Source of the DNA: JABHHG01 sp964419445
Lineage (GTDB): Bacteria; Fidelibacterota; Marinisomatia; SCGC-AAA003-L08; D37C17
NCBI GenBank assembly: GCA_964419445.1
Contig: CAYQPE010000002.1
Span: 1-61,110, forward strand
Reading direction: 5' to 3'
Length of the DNA stretch: 61,110 nucleotides
Every line of letters begins with the position of its first letter. Within the stretch, counting starts at the first letter, position 1. Shown one piece after another: positions 8,581 through 17,495 of this stretch. The position numbers were made by a program, and so were the translations under genes. The notes under the pieces are model-generated. The model had not been told where the DNA came from and ran no database searches. It saw only the letters and a list, made by a program, of their open reading frames with translations.

Positions 8581-10629
8581 TTGAATCCTCAAGCAATAAT
8601 TGATTTTTTATCAAAAAATAAAAATCATGCTTATAAAAAGAGAGAAATTTCAAAAGCATTAAAAATTCCTCCTAAGGAATATCCCACATTTAAAAAACAT
8701 TTAAAAACATTTGTCCAAAATGGTTCACTCATCAAAATAAAGGGTGGGCGCTTTAAAATTCCTGATGAGAATAGTATTTTTGTAGGTGAAGTATTTTTCA
8801 ATTCTAAAAAAAATGGGATTGTAAAACATCCTAAAATCGGACCTGTAAATGTAGGGAAAGGCTTTTTAAAAGGGGCTATTTCTGGTGATACGGTTAAAGT
8901 TTGTATTGACAAATCATATAATAATTTTAAGAGTGGTAAAATATTAGAAATAATTAATCCTTCGAGTCAAACCTTTAGAGGAGTTACTGAAAAGAAGGGA
9001 AATAATATATTATTTGTATCGCAACAAATTATTGCTTCAAGGGATATTCACATCATCATTCCCAGCAGTATAACTTTATCTCCACAGGATATTATTGAAA
9101 TTGAAATTACAAATAGAGGTGTTCCTCGTTCAGCAATACAGGGTCAATACCTTCAAAAAATAGGCTCTATCTTAGATGCTCAATATGATGTTGAAAATGT
9201 ATTAGATAAATATAATTTACATTCGAAATTTCCTGATGAATGTGAAGCTGAAGCATTGCAATTAGAGGATGAAGTTGATTTTGAAGATTTTGATGGGCGA
9301 ATTGACTATACCGGAATAGACACCATAACAATTGATCCACTCACTGCCAAAGACTTTGATGATGCATTGTCATTGGAAATCAATAATAATGATGAAAAAG
9401 TTCTCTATGTCCATATAGCTGATGTATCTCATTTTGTATTACCCCATTCACATATAGATAAAGAAGCTCGTAAACGTGGGACCAGTATTTATTTTGTAAA
9501 TCAGTGTATTCCCATGTTACCAGAAATTTTAACGACAAATTTATGTTCCCTCAAGGCTGGAGTTAATCGGTTTACCATAACGGTAGAAATTACATTAAAT
9601 GGTAAAAATGAAGTTCAAAAAACCGTAGTTAATAATGGTGTAATCAATAGTAACGCCAGATTCACTTATGTAGAGGCACAAAAAATATTAGATGAAAAAG
9701 AAGGTGAAAACTATAATCTTCTTTCATCATTACAACAAATTTCTAATTCATTACGAAAAAAGAGATTTTCTAATGGAAGTTTAAATTTAGATATTCCGGA
9801 GGTGGAATTAGAATTAGATAAATTGGGCAATACTACTTCAATCAATGTAAAATCATCCATCTCAACCCATTCATTGATTGAAGAAATTATGTTGTTGGCA
9901 AATCAATGTATTGCAAATCATCTTTCAGAAAATAAAATAAAATTGATTCATAGGAATCATGAGAAAATATCTCATGAAGACCTCTTTCATATTAATGGCC
10001 TATTGAGTCAATTATCCTCAACTGATGTTGATTCGTTACCCAAAATTCCTACATCCAAAGATGTACAAAAATTAATAAGTCAAATATCTAACAATGAGAT
10101 AAAACCATTAATAGAAAGTGTATTGCTTCGGGCACTTCCAAAAGCTAATTATTCTACAAAAAATAAAGGTCATTTTGGATTATCCTTTGAAAATTATTGT
10201 CATTTTACATCTCCAATACGACGCTATCCAGACCTCATTATTCATAGATTACTGAAAGGGGATAAAGTTGAATCTCTTGAAAAAACGGCAATAATGAATT
10301 CGAATTCTGAAGTCGTTTCGTTAAAAGCTGAACGTGAATTTACTAAAATTAAACAACTACGGTTTTTGATGAATAAAGAAAATGAAGTGCTATCAGGCCG
10401 TGTAAATGGAATGAATCGCCATGGTATGTTTATTCAAATTGATGATATTTTGGTAGATGGTTATGTAAGGGCTGAATGGATGGAAGATGATTACTATTAT
10501 TTTGATGAAAATTTTTATTATTTTATTGGGCGACGGTACAAACAAAAATATAAATTTGGTCAGAAAGTGACAGTGAAAATTTTAAACATATCAATCCTTC
10601 AACAACGGTTAGATTTAAAATTGGTTTAA
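8581..10629 (+). CDS. rnr: Ribonuclease R (RNB-family 3'-5' exoribonuclease)
   Basis: RNase R is a processive 3'-5' exonuclease that degrades structured RNA. The 682 residues show an N-terminal winged-helix domain (SKNKNHAYKKREISKAL), cold-shock-like RNA-binding domains, the RNB catalytic domain with the metal-binding block DPLTAKDFDDALSLE near residue 251 and YFVNQCIPMLPE near residue 304, then HFTSPIRRYPDL near residue 541 and a C-terminal S1 domain from about residue 603. The start is TTG, directly after the lgt stop, chosen because the winged-helix region begins there; the nearest Shine-Dalgarno-like AGGT is rather far upstream. The C-terminus lacks a long lysine-rich tail. Confidence 0.95.
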   Translation: MNPQAIIDFLSKNKNHAYKKREISKALKIPPKEYPTFKKHLKTFVQNGSLIKIKGGRFKIPDENSIFVGEVFFNSKKNGIVKHPKIGPVNVGKGFLKGAISGDTVKVCIDKSYNNFKSGKILEIINPSSQTFRGVTEKKGNNILFVSQQIIASRDIHIIIPSSITLSPQDIIEIEITNRGVPRSAIQGQYLQKIGSILDAQYDVENVLDKYNLHSKFPDECEAEALQLEDEVDFEDFDGRIDYTGIDTITIDPLTAKDFDDALSLEINNNDEKVLYVHIADVSHFVLPHSHIDKEARKRGTSIYFVNQCIPMLPEILTTNLCSLKAGVNRFTITVEITLNGKNEVQKTVVNNGVINSNARFTYVEAQKILDEKEGENYNLLSSLQQISNSLRKKRFSNGSLNLDIPEVELELDKLGNTTSINVKSSISTHSLIEEIMLLANQCIANHLSENKIKLIHRNHEKISHEDLFHINGLLSQLSSTDVDSLPKIPTSKDVQKLISQISNNEIKPLIESVLLRALPKANYSTKNKGHFGLSFENYCHFTSPIRRYPDLIIHRLLKGDKVESLEKTAIMNSNSEVVSLKAEREFTKIKQLRFLMNKENEVLSGRVNGMNRHGMFIQIDDILVDGYVRAEWMEDDYYYFDENFYYFIGRRYKQKYKFGQKVTVKILNISILQQRLDLKLV

Positions 10630-10631
10630 AA

Positions 10632-11495
10632 ATGGAAAGTGTAAGTTGTTTATTATGTAATTCAGATAAGAGTAAATCTTATATGCAAGTAAAGGATAGG
10701 TTGGGAGATTCATTTTTCCAACTGTCTAAATGTACATGTGGATTCGTATTTTTATCTCCACGCCCAGAATTAGATGTTATAGGTGACTTTTATTCACATT
10801 CATCTTATGATCCTCATAAATCAAAACGAATCTCTGTATTTGATACGCTCTATTCTTTAGTTCAATTTTTGTCATTAAAATGGAAGTTTAATATTTTATC
10901 CAAATACACAAAAGGGAGTGATTCTCCAAAGTTGTTAGATATTGGAGGTGGACAGGGTGAGTTCTGTTCATATTTCTATGATAAAGGATGGGAAGTGCAC
11001 TTACAAGATTCTCATTCTAGTGTAAATACAAAAAAGTTTCCAATTTATAATTCCCTTTCACAATTAGAAGGGCAAACCTTTGATATTATTACTATGTGGC
11101 ATTCATTAGAGCATATTCATAATATCGATACTTTATTTAAACAAATTAATAAATTACTCAAACCCAATGGTCATCTGGTAATTGCCGTGCCCAATAGGCA
11201 TGCAATAGAGCGTCCATTTTTTGGTCATAAATGGGCCCCATGGGATGCCCCACGTCATCTATATCACTTTAATTTCTTAGATGTAGAATTATTGCTTCGG
11301 CAAAAGGGATTTAAGATGAAATCATCTAAATCAATGCTTCAAGATACACCATATAATATTTTACTGAGTCTAGATGGTGGCTTGGTAAGAAAATTGCTTA
11401 GAGGTGCATTTATACTATTGTATTCGTATATTGGGATTTTTCTAAATGGTATTCAATCTTCATCTTCATTTATGGTAGTATGCTCAAAAGATTAA
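10632..11495 (+). CDS. Class I SAM-dependent methyltransferase with N-terminal Cys cluster
   Basis: A 287-residue protein with an N-terminal zinc-ribbon-like pair of motifs, CLLC near residue 6 and CTCGF near residue 34, followed by a Rossmann methyltransferase domain with LLDIGGGQGEFC (SAM motif I) near residue 97 and the WHSLEHIHN block near residue 154, as in the Methyltransf_23 group. A hydrophobic stretch near the C-terminus (residues about 255-275) may attach it to the membrane. Related proteins methylate small molecules, sugars or lipids in surface polysaccharide clusters, but the substrate is not evident. It overlaps the following DUF4837 gene by 16 bp. Confidence 0.75.
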   Translation: MESVSCLLCNSDKSKSYMQVKDRLGDSFFQLSKCTCGFVFLSPRPELDVIGDFYSHSSYDPHKSKRISVFDTLYSLVQFLSLKWKFNILSKYTKGSDSPKLLDIGGGQGEFCSYFYDKGWEVHLQDSHSSVNTKKFPIYNSLSQLEGQTFDIITMWHSLEHIHNIDTLFKQINKLLKPNGHLVIAVPNRHAIERPFFGHKWAPWDAPRHLYHFNFLDVELLLRQKGFKMKSSKSMLQDTPYNILLSLDGGLVRKLLRGAFILLYSYIGIFLNGIQSSSSFMVVCSKD

Positions 11496-12439
11496 TCTTA
11501 TTATTATTGTTTTTGAAAGGTTGCTCTATGCGGCCTAATGCACAAGGAAAAGAGAATAGGCTTTTTATTTTTGCATCTCCAGAGGATAAACTCCAAATTA
11601 AACCATTTGTTGAGTCTATATTTGAAAAAGAAATAAATACACCACAGTTTGAAAAGGAAATTGAATATATATGGAAATTTCCATGGGAATTAGAGAAATA
11701 TAAACTCCGTCCCAATTTAATGATTATTTCACTTACTCATCCTGAAGATAGTACTGGTGATTTCTTATACAAAAAAGTTGTTTCAAAAAATTCTACTGAT
11801 GAAAAAATTTATATATTAGATAATTTATTTGCCATCAAACAGCAAGTTCTGTGTGTAAATGCAATTGATGCAGTAGATTTTCAATTAAATATGTTTGAGA
11901 ATAAAAAATGGATTTTAAATACATTTAACTCTAAAATCGATGACAATCTATGGCAGTATATAAAAGATAAAGGTGTTAACCATGAGATTCAATCTATACT
12001 GAAAAGTCAGTACGGTATCAACACATTCATTCAAGAAGATTATAAGATTTTGAAATCGACTGATGATTTTATATGGATAGGACGTGGATACCCATATCGT
12101 TGGTTGTCATTCCATAGAAATATACTCTTACAAGATAAAACTTGGGATGAGCTTATCCCCATTATGGAAGCGTCACTTTCGGGTATAAAAATTTCAATAT
12201 TATATCAACAGAATGAGATTTTTACCATTAATGATGAAGAAGTATTGGTTTTTCGTGGTGTTTATATTCATGAAGAAAGTGATACAGGTGGACCATTTGC
12301 AATCTATATAATTGATGGAAATAATGAAAAAGAGGTAAATTTGCTATCTGGATTTGTGAATAATCCAGGGCATGAAAAGCTACCGCTTTTACGGCAGTTA
12401 GAGGTAATTATCAAACATACTAAATTTGAGGGAAAATGA
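11480..12439 (+). CDS. DUF4837 family protein, probable lipoprotein
   Basis: A 319-residue exported protein. The N-terminus has a basic start, a leucine-rich core and LKGC, an imperfect lipobox because lysine at -2 is unusual, so lipidation is likely but not certain. The mature part matches DUF4837, a family restricted mainly to Bacteroidetes and relatives: FIFASPEDKL near the start of the mature region, FPWELEKYKLRPN near residue 68, and GRGYPYRWLSFHRNI near residue 197. Its function is unknown. It overlaps the methyltransferase by 16 bp and purE by 4 bp. Lgt, which would lipidate it, is encoded in the same gene train. Confidence 0.75.
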   Translation: MLKRLILLLLFLKGCSMRPNAQGKENRLFIFASPEDKLQIKPFVESIFEKEINTPQFEKEIEYIWKFPWELEKYKLRPNLMIISLTHPEDSTGDFLYKKVVSKNSTDEKIYILDNLFAIKQQVLCVNAIDAVDFQLNMFENKKWILNTFNSKIDDNLWQYIKDKGVNHEIQSILKSQYGINTFIQEDYKILKSTDDFIWIGRGYPYRWLSFHRNILLQDKTWDELIPIMEASLSGIKISILYQQNEIFTINDEEVLVFRGVYIHEESDTGGPFAIYIIDGNNEKEVNLLSGFVNNPGHEKLPLLRQLEVIIKHTKFEGK

Positions 12440-12897
12440 ATAAAAAAGTAGCAATTTTAATTGGAAGTGAAACGGATCGCCCCATAATGGAAGCAGCAGA
12501 TAAATATTATGAATTTTTTGGGATAGAACATGAATTGCATGTTAAGTCAGCACATCGAAATCCTGCAGATGTAGAAACTTTTGCAAAAGCGGCCAGAGAA
12601 AATGGCTATATGGCACTCGTTGGTGCAGCTGGAATGGCTGCCCATTTGGCTGGTGCGCTTAAAGCTACATCAACATTACCAGTTATTGGTGTACCATTAC
12701 CAGGTGGAATATTAGATGGTACTGATGCGTTACTCTCTACAGTACAGATGCCAAAGGGTGTACCTGTAGCAACAATGGCAGTTGGTAAAGCTGGAGCTAT
12801 TAATGCTGCAATTTTATGTGCAGAAATTATTTCACTTTATGATGATGAAATGGCTACTAAGTTAAATGAATTCAAAGCATTGGGTGCTAAACTTTAG
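12436..12897 (+). CDS. purE: N5-carboxyaminoimidazole ribonucleotide mutase (PurE)
   Basis: PurE moves the carboxylate from N5-CAIR to C4, giving CAIR in purine synthesis. The 153-residue size is normal. Motifs are ILIGSETD near residue 7 (usual GSxSD, with serine replaced by threonine), VKSAHRNP near residue 36 and AAGMAAHLAG near residue 65. The SAHR form and the AHL motif favour a class I mutase working with PurK, which is not in the window; a class II AIR carboxylase is less likely. It overlaps the DUF4837 gene by 4 bp and the next gene by one base (TAGTG), so it is embedded in a translationally coupled chain. Confidence 0.93.
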   Translation: MNKKVAILIGSETDRPIMEAADKYYEFFGIEHELHVKSAHRNPADVETFAKAARENGYMALVGAAGMAAHLAGALKATSTLPVIGVPLPGGILDGTDALLSTVQMPKGVPVATMAVGKAGAINAAILCAEIISLYDDEMATKLNEFKALGAKL

Positions 12898-13790
12898 TGC
12901 CTAAAAAAATTCTTATAACTGGTGCCGAAGGCCAATTAGGAAGGAGCTTACAATCAACATTGTCAAGCTCTTTCCACATTATTCCAACAGCTCTACACCC
13001 ATCCGTGCATGCAAAATTGAAACGTAATGTCATTAAATTAGATATTACAAATGAAAAACAATGTAAAAGAGTAATGGATGAGGTTTCCCCTGACATAATT
13101 ATTAATTGTGCAGCAATTACCAATGTGGATTTGTGTGAGAACGACCATCAATTAGCACGAATGGTCAATGTTGTTGGCGTTGAGAATCTTGTAAGAAGTT
13201 CAGATAATAATACAAGAATTATTCACATATCTACTGATTATGTATTTAGTGGAAATGAAGGACCTTACAAAGAAAATGATCCCACACATCCCATTTCATA
13301 CTACGGTAAATCAAAGCTTGAAGGTGAAAATGTATTGCGTGGTTCATTGCATCCATGGTGTATTATTCGGGGAAGTGTTCTTTATGGGGACCCTGTGAAT
13401 TCTAAGTCCAATTTTTTTTCATGGGTATATGATTCATTAAAATCATCAACTCCAATAAAAGTTGTAGATGATCAAATTAGTAATCCTGCATGGCTTGAAT
13501 TACTCTCAGAATTTATTTTTAAATGTATAATGTTAAACTCAACAGGGGTATATCATTTTGGTAGTGAAGACTATTTAAGCAGATATGAATTTGCTCAACA
13601 AATCGCAAAAACTTTTGATTTAGACGCATCCTTAATATCACCTGTAAAAACATCTGATTTATCTTTTAATGCACCACGCCCAATACATAGTGGTTTATCA
13701 ACTGAAAAAATTTCTAATGAATTTGATATCCAAATTCAGCCCACATCTTTTTGTTTACGTTCAATTCAACAAAAAGCATATATCCTATGA
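12897..13790 (+). CDS. RmlD-like dTDP-4-dehydrorhamnose reductase / NAD-dependent sugar epimerase
   Basis: A 297-residue short-chain dehydrogenase with ITGAEGQLGRSL (Rossmann GxxGxxG) at the N-terminus, STDYVFSG near residue 115 and the catalytic YYGKSK near residue 138. These match the RmlD substrate-binding family, which reduces dTDP-4-keto-rhamnose to dTDP-rhamnose. No other rml gene is nearby, so the sugar remains open. The GTG start overlaps the purE stop (TAGTG). Two glycosyltransferases follow directly, one of them of the rhamnosyltransferase-like GT2 type, so this enzyme may supply the activated deoxysugar for them (inference). Confidence 0.82.
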   Translation: MPKKILITGAEGQLGRSLQSTLSSSFHIIPTALHPSVHAKLKRNVIKLDITNEKQCKRVMDEVSPDIIINCAAITNVDLCENDHQLARMVNVVGVENLVRSSDNNTRIIHISTDYVFSGNEGPYKENDPTHPISYYGKSKLEGENVLRGSLHPWCIIRGSVLYGDPVNSKSNFFSWVYDSLKSSTPIKVVDDQISNPAWLELLSEFIFKCIMLNSTGVYHFGSEDYLSRYEFAQQIAKTFDLDASLISPVKTSDLSFNAPRPIHSGLSTEKISNEFDIQIQPTSFCLRSIQQKAYIL

Positions 13791-14497
13791 GAGCAATTGT
13801 AATATCTCCAACATATAATGAGCGTAAAAATATTGATGAGTTAATTCATAAGGTGATGAATATAGATGATATACATCTATTGATAATTGATGATAATTCC
13901 CCAGATAAAACTGCCGATCGCGTAAAGGAGCGAATGGAAAATTCTAATAGAATTCACTTAATAGAACGTAGTGGAAAATTAGGATTAGGAACTGCATATT
14001 GTGACGGATTTAAATGGGCACTGGATAAAGGGTATGATAGAATAATTCAAATGGACGCAGACTTGTCTCATAACCCAGAAGAAATTCCATTTTTACTTGA
14101 AGCCAGTAATGAATTTGATTTGGTGGTTGGTAGTAGGTATATCAATGGTGTTAATGTTGTTAACTGGCCACTACGCAGATTAATTTTAAGCTATGTTGCA
14201 AATTTATATGCACAAATAATTACTGGAATTCCGGTGCGTGATGCAACAGGTGGATTCAAATGTTTTCGTTCACGTGTGCTTGAAACAATCGATTTATCTA
14301 AAATTAAATCTGAAGGATATTCTTTTCAGATTGAGATGAATTTCATAAGCTGGATTAAAGGATTTAAAATTAAAGAAATTCCTATCATTTTTGTAGATAG
14401 AACTGTAGGTGAGTCCAAAATGTCGAGGAAAGTAATTTTTGAGGCAATTTATATGGTTCCATTTTTAAAAATTAAAAAAATATTTAGGCTAATTTGA
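13787..14497 (+). CDS. Polyprenol monophosphomannose synthase-like GT2 glycosyltransferase
   Basis: A 236-residue glycosyltransferase family 2 enzyme resembling dolichol/polyprenol-phosphate mannose synthase. It shows VISPTYNERKNI at the N-terminus, LLIIDDNSPDKTAD near residue 34, QMDADLSHNPE near residue 90 and VVGSRYINGV near residue 114, then the DATGGFKCFR block near residue 155. It lacks membrane helices, like the single-domain Dpm1 type, and would act at the cytoplasmic membrane face to make a polyprenyl-phosphate hexose donor. The frame is open further upstream, but the ATG forming an ATGA overlap with the RmlD-like gene is the sensible start. Confidence 0.85.
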   Translation: MRAIVISPTYNERKNIDELIHKVMNIDDIHLLIIDDNSPDKTADRVKERMENSNRIHLIERSGKLGLGTAYCDGFKWALDKGYDRIIQMDADLSHNPEEIPFLLEASNEFDLVVGSRYINGVNVVNWPLRRLILSYVANLYAQIITGIPVRDATGGFKCFRSRVLETIDLSKIKSEGYSFQIEMNFISWIKGFKIKEIPIIFVDRTVGESKMSRKVIFEAIYMVPFLKIKKIFRLI

Positions 14498-16530
14498 AAC
14501 TTACCGTAATTATTGTAAGCTACAATGTTGAATCATTTTTAAAGCAATGTATTACATCAATTAAGAAATCTACAATTTCTAAAGATGTTGAAATTATTGT
14601 TGTGGACAATAATTCGCAGGACACTTCTTGTGAAATGATTGAGAAAAGTTTTCCTGAAATCACACTGATAAAAAATCATAAAAATTTAGGCTTTTCAAAA
14701 GCAGTAAATCAGGGATTGTCATTATTAAATACTCCATTTGTTTGCATACTAAATCCCGATGCACTTGTGGAGGAAGATACATTTGAGTCAATTTTACATT
14801 GGATGAAAAGATTTCCAAAAGTTGGTGCAGTAGGTCCAAAAGTAATCAATGCCGATGGTAGTTTACAAAAATCATGTAAGCGTAGCCTGCCTACACCATT
14901 TAATGCAATTCCTAAACTTTTGGGATTAGACAATCTGCTACCTAAAAGTAGGTGGTTTGGAAAATACAATTTGACATATATGGATGAAAATCAAATTCAT
15001 TCTGTAGATGCAATAAGCGGCTCATTTATGCTAATTAGAAAAGACGTTATTGATAAAGTTGGGTTATTTGATGAACGCTTCTTCATGTTTGGTGAAGATT
15101 TAGACTTTTCTTACCGAATAAAAAAAGCTGGATATGATGTAATTTATTATCCATTTGTAAAGGTTATTCATTATAAAGGTGAAAGCGTAAAACAGTCTTC
15201 AAAGGATATGATTCGTGTTTTTTATGAAGCAATGGAGTTATTTTTTGAAAAATACAAAAATGAATTTCCATCATGGAAATATTTAAAGTGGACGGTAAAA
15301 ATTGGAATAAAAATTCGTGAATCATTTGCATATATCCAATCTTCTATATCCCGCAATATATCCATACTCTTAGACTCAATATCATTATTTGCTGGAACCA
15401 ATCTTGCCATTAAAATATGGTACCCTTTTATTTATGGAGAGGCAAAAACTTTTTCATCACATTTTTATTTATTCTCCGACATATTCATTTCTTGGTTCAT
15501 TGTAAGCTATTGGATAAAACTTTATAAAAAGAATTTACTTTCCTATCCAGGTGCATTTTTAAACACTTTTTTTACATTTCTAATTGCATCCACGACTACA
15601 TATCTATTCTCAATATTTGCTTATTCACGTGGGGTTCTGTCATTAGCTATGATGTTTACTGCAATTGCTGTTTGCTCATGGAGAATTATCATTCATTTGT
15701 TATATAGATTTAATAAATTGAATATCCATGAAAATTCACCATTGTTTACAAGGCGGGCTGCAATATTAGGTTCAAGTGAAGAATCTCAACGAATTATTGA
15801 TGTGTTAAGAAAAACCCCTGAAGCTGATTTCAATTTAATGGGCTATTTTGATCTAAATAGAAATCCTAAAATTAGTGCAAAGTTTTTAGGAAATCATTCT
15901 AATGTTGCTGAGGTAATAAATAAGTTGCATATCAATGAAATAATTATTCCTGAAAATCACCTATCTGTAAAAGAATTGGCAAAAATGATGTCGAAAATAC
16001 AAAAAAGCTCGACTTCTTTTAAGATAGTACCATCAGGATCAAGTGTACTCATTGGAAAGGGTTTAGTTGAAAATTTATCAGGATTAACTTTAGTTAATGT
16101 TGAATTTCCAATCTTTGATAAAATGCACTTAATTTTCAAACGTTTATTTGATATATTTTTATCATCTTTGATAATTATTTTACTTTCACCCATATTTTTA
16201 ATTTCACATTTAATATGTAAAAAGAAAGTCGTAAAAATTTGGAGCAAAAATGGTGAGAATGAAACATTTAGCATAATTGATTCAGAAATTAAGTTTATAA
16301 AAAATTTATCTTATTTATTACCAATATTGCAGGGTAAAATAACCTTTGTAGGTTCAAGGATGATAAGTTTAAATGATGAAAATCCTGAATTACTATGTAA
16401 GCCAGGACTTATGGGATTATCTCAATTAAAGGATAATGAAATTGATAATTCTGTAGAATACTATTATTTGCAACATCAATCAATAATTTTTGATTTAGAA
16501 ATAATACTTAAACATTTATTGAGAGTTTAA
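14494..16530 (+). CDS. GT2 glycosyltransferase fused to a degenerate phosphoglycosyltransferase-like domain
   Basis: A 678-residue, three-part protein. Residues about 1-270 form a WbbL/rhamnosyltransferase-like GT2 domain: LTVIIVSYNVE, VDNNSQDTS, CILNPDALVEED near residue 83 and FFMFGEDLDFSYR near residue 196. Residues about 320-410 hold several membrane helices. A CoA-binding-like nucleotide fold follows (RRAAILGSSEES near residue 425). The last 140 residues resemble the bacterial sugar transferase (WcaJ/PglC) domain: FKRLFDIFLSSLIIILLSP, then TFVGSR and CKPGLMGLSQL. The usual SLDELPQ acidic motif is missing and VGPRP is reduced to VGSRM, so phosphoglycosyltransferase activity is doubtful. 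The start is TTG in a TTGA overlap. It ends in a TAATG junction with accA. Confidence 0.78.
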   Translation: MKLTVIIVSYNVESFLKQCITSIKKSTISKDVEIIVVDNNSQDTSCEMIEKSFPEITLIKNHKNLGFSKAVNQGLSLLNTPFVCILNPDALVEEDTFESILHWMKRFPKVGAVGPKVINADGSLQKSCKRSLPTPFNAIPKLLGLDNLLPKSRWFGKYNLTYMDENQIHSVDAISGSFMLIRKDVIDKVGLFDERFFMFGEDLDFSYRIKKAGYDVIYYPFVKVIHYKGESVKQSSKDMIRVFYEAMELFFEKYKNEFPSWKYLKWTVKIGIKIRESFAYIQSSISRNISILLDSISLFAGTNLAIKIWYPFIYGEAKTFSSHFYLFSDIFISWFIVSYWIKLYKKNLLSYPGAFLNTFFTFLIASTTTYLFSIFAYSRGVLSLAMMFTAIAVCSWRIIIHLLYRFNKLNIHENSPLFTRRAAILGSSEESQRIIDVLRKTPEADFNLMGYFDLNRNPKISAKFLGNHSNVAEVINKLHINEIIIPENHLSVKELAKMMSKIQKSSTSFKIVPSGSSVLIGKGLVENLSGLTLVNVEFPIFDKMHLIFKRLFDIFLSSLIIILLSPIFLISHLICKKKVVKIWSKNGENETFSIIDSEIKFIKNLSYLLPILQGKITFVGSRMISLNDENPELLCKPGLMGLSQLKDNEIDNSVEYYYLQHQSIIFDLEIILKHLLRV

Positions 16531-17495
16531 TGTCTAAATACATTTTAGAATTTGAAACACCACTAAAGGAGATTGAAGATAAAATTGAATCTCTTAAATC
16601 CACATCAATAAAAACAGGTGTTGATGTCACTTCAGGTATTTCTCAACTTGAAGAAGAGTTAAAGCGTAAAAAAGAAGAAATTTATAATAATTTAAGTCGT
16701 TGGGAGCGTGTACAGTTAGCGCGTCATCCTAAACGTCCATATTCTCAAGATTACATTGACCGAATAGCAGATGATTGGCTTGAGCTACATGGAGACCGAT
16801 ATTTCAGTGATGATAGTGCAATAATTGGTGGAATTGGAAAAATTTCAAATGAGCCATTTATGATTATAGGTCAAGAAAAGGGTAGGGGCACAAAAAATAA
16901 ATTATTTAGGAATTTTGGAATGCCTCGACCTGAAGGCTACCGTAAAGCATTGCGATTAATGAAATTGGCAGAAAAGTTCAATACCCCTATTTTAACAATC
17001 ATAGATACCATTGGTGCATATCCAGGTTTAGGTGCTGAAGAACGCGGTCAAGCTGAAGCCATTGCTAAAAATTTATTTGAAATGGCTCGTTTGAAAGTAC
17101 CAGTAATATCTGTGGTAATTGGTGAAGGAGCCTCTGGGGGCGCCCTTGGAATAGGGGTGGCTGATAAAATAATATGTTTTGAAAATACATGGTATTCTGT
17201 TATTTCACCAGAGGGGTGTGCATCCATTTTGTTTAGAGATGCTGGAAGAGCTGCAGAAGCTGCCGATTCAATGAAAGTTACTGCCCATGATTTATTAGAG
17301 TTGGAAATTGCCGATAAAATAATTCCTGAGCCTGGTGGTGGTGCACATATGGATTATGACGGTGCAGCAGAAACGATGAAAGTATCAGTATTAGAAGAAT
17401 TAGTCGCATTAAAAAATATGACTTCTGATGAACGAATTCAATTAAGAATGGAAAAGTTTGAGAAAATGGGAAGGTGGAACGAGGAAAGTGAGTAA
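16530..17495 (+). CDS. accA: Acetyl-CoA carboxylase carboxyltransferase subunit alpha
   Basis: AccA pairs with AccD to form the carboxyltransferase that moves CO2 from biotin carrier protein to acetyl-CoA, giving malonyl-CoA. The 321-residue length is normal. It shows the helical N-terminus (ERVQLARHPKRPYSQDYI near residue 55) and the crotonase-fold core with IDTIGAYPGLGAEERGQAE near residue 157 and EGASGGALGIGVADK near residue 197. It overlaps its upstream neighbour by one base and the beta-subunit gene by 8 bp. AccD, AccB and AccC are not in the window; instead a propionyl/methylcrotonyl-type beta subunit follows directly, an unusual pairing discussed in the findings. Confidence 0.95.
   Translation: MSKYILEFETPLKEIEDKIESLKSTSIKTGVDVTSGISQLEEELKRKKEEIYNNLSRWERVQLARHPKRPYSQDYIDRIADDWLELHGDRYFSDDSAIIGGIGKISNEPFMIIGQEKGRGTKNKLFRNFGMPRPEGYRKALRLMKLAEKFNTPILTIIDTIGAYPGLGAEERGQAEAIAKNLFEMARLKVPVISVVIGEGASGGALGIGVADKIICFENTWYSVISPEGCASILFRDAGRAAEAADSMKVTAHDLLELEIADKIIPEPGGGAHMDYDGAAETMKVSVLEELVALKNMTSDERIQLRMEKFEKMGRWNEESE

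Noticed and set aside
17458..17487. Ten-codon TTG extension of the acyl-CoA carboxylase beta gene
   Set aside because: It lies wholly inside accA and the GTG after GAGG gives a standard N-terminus.
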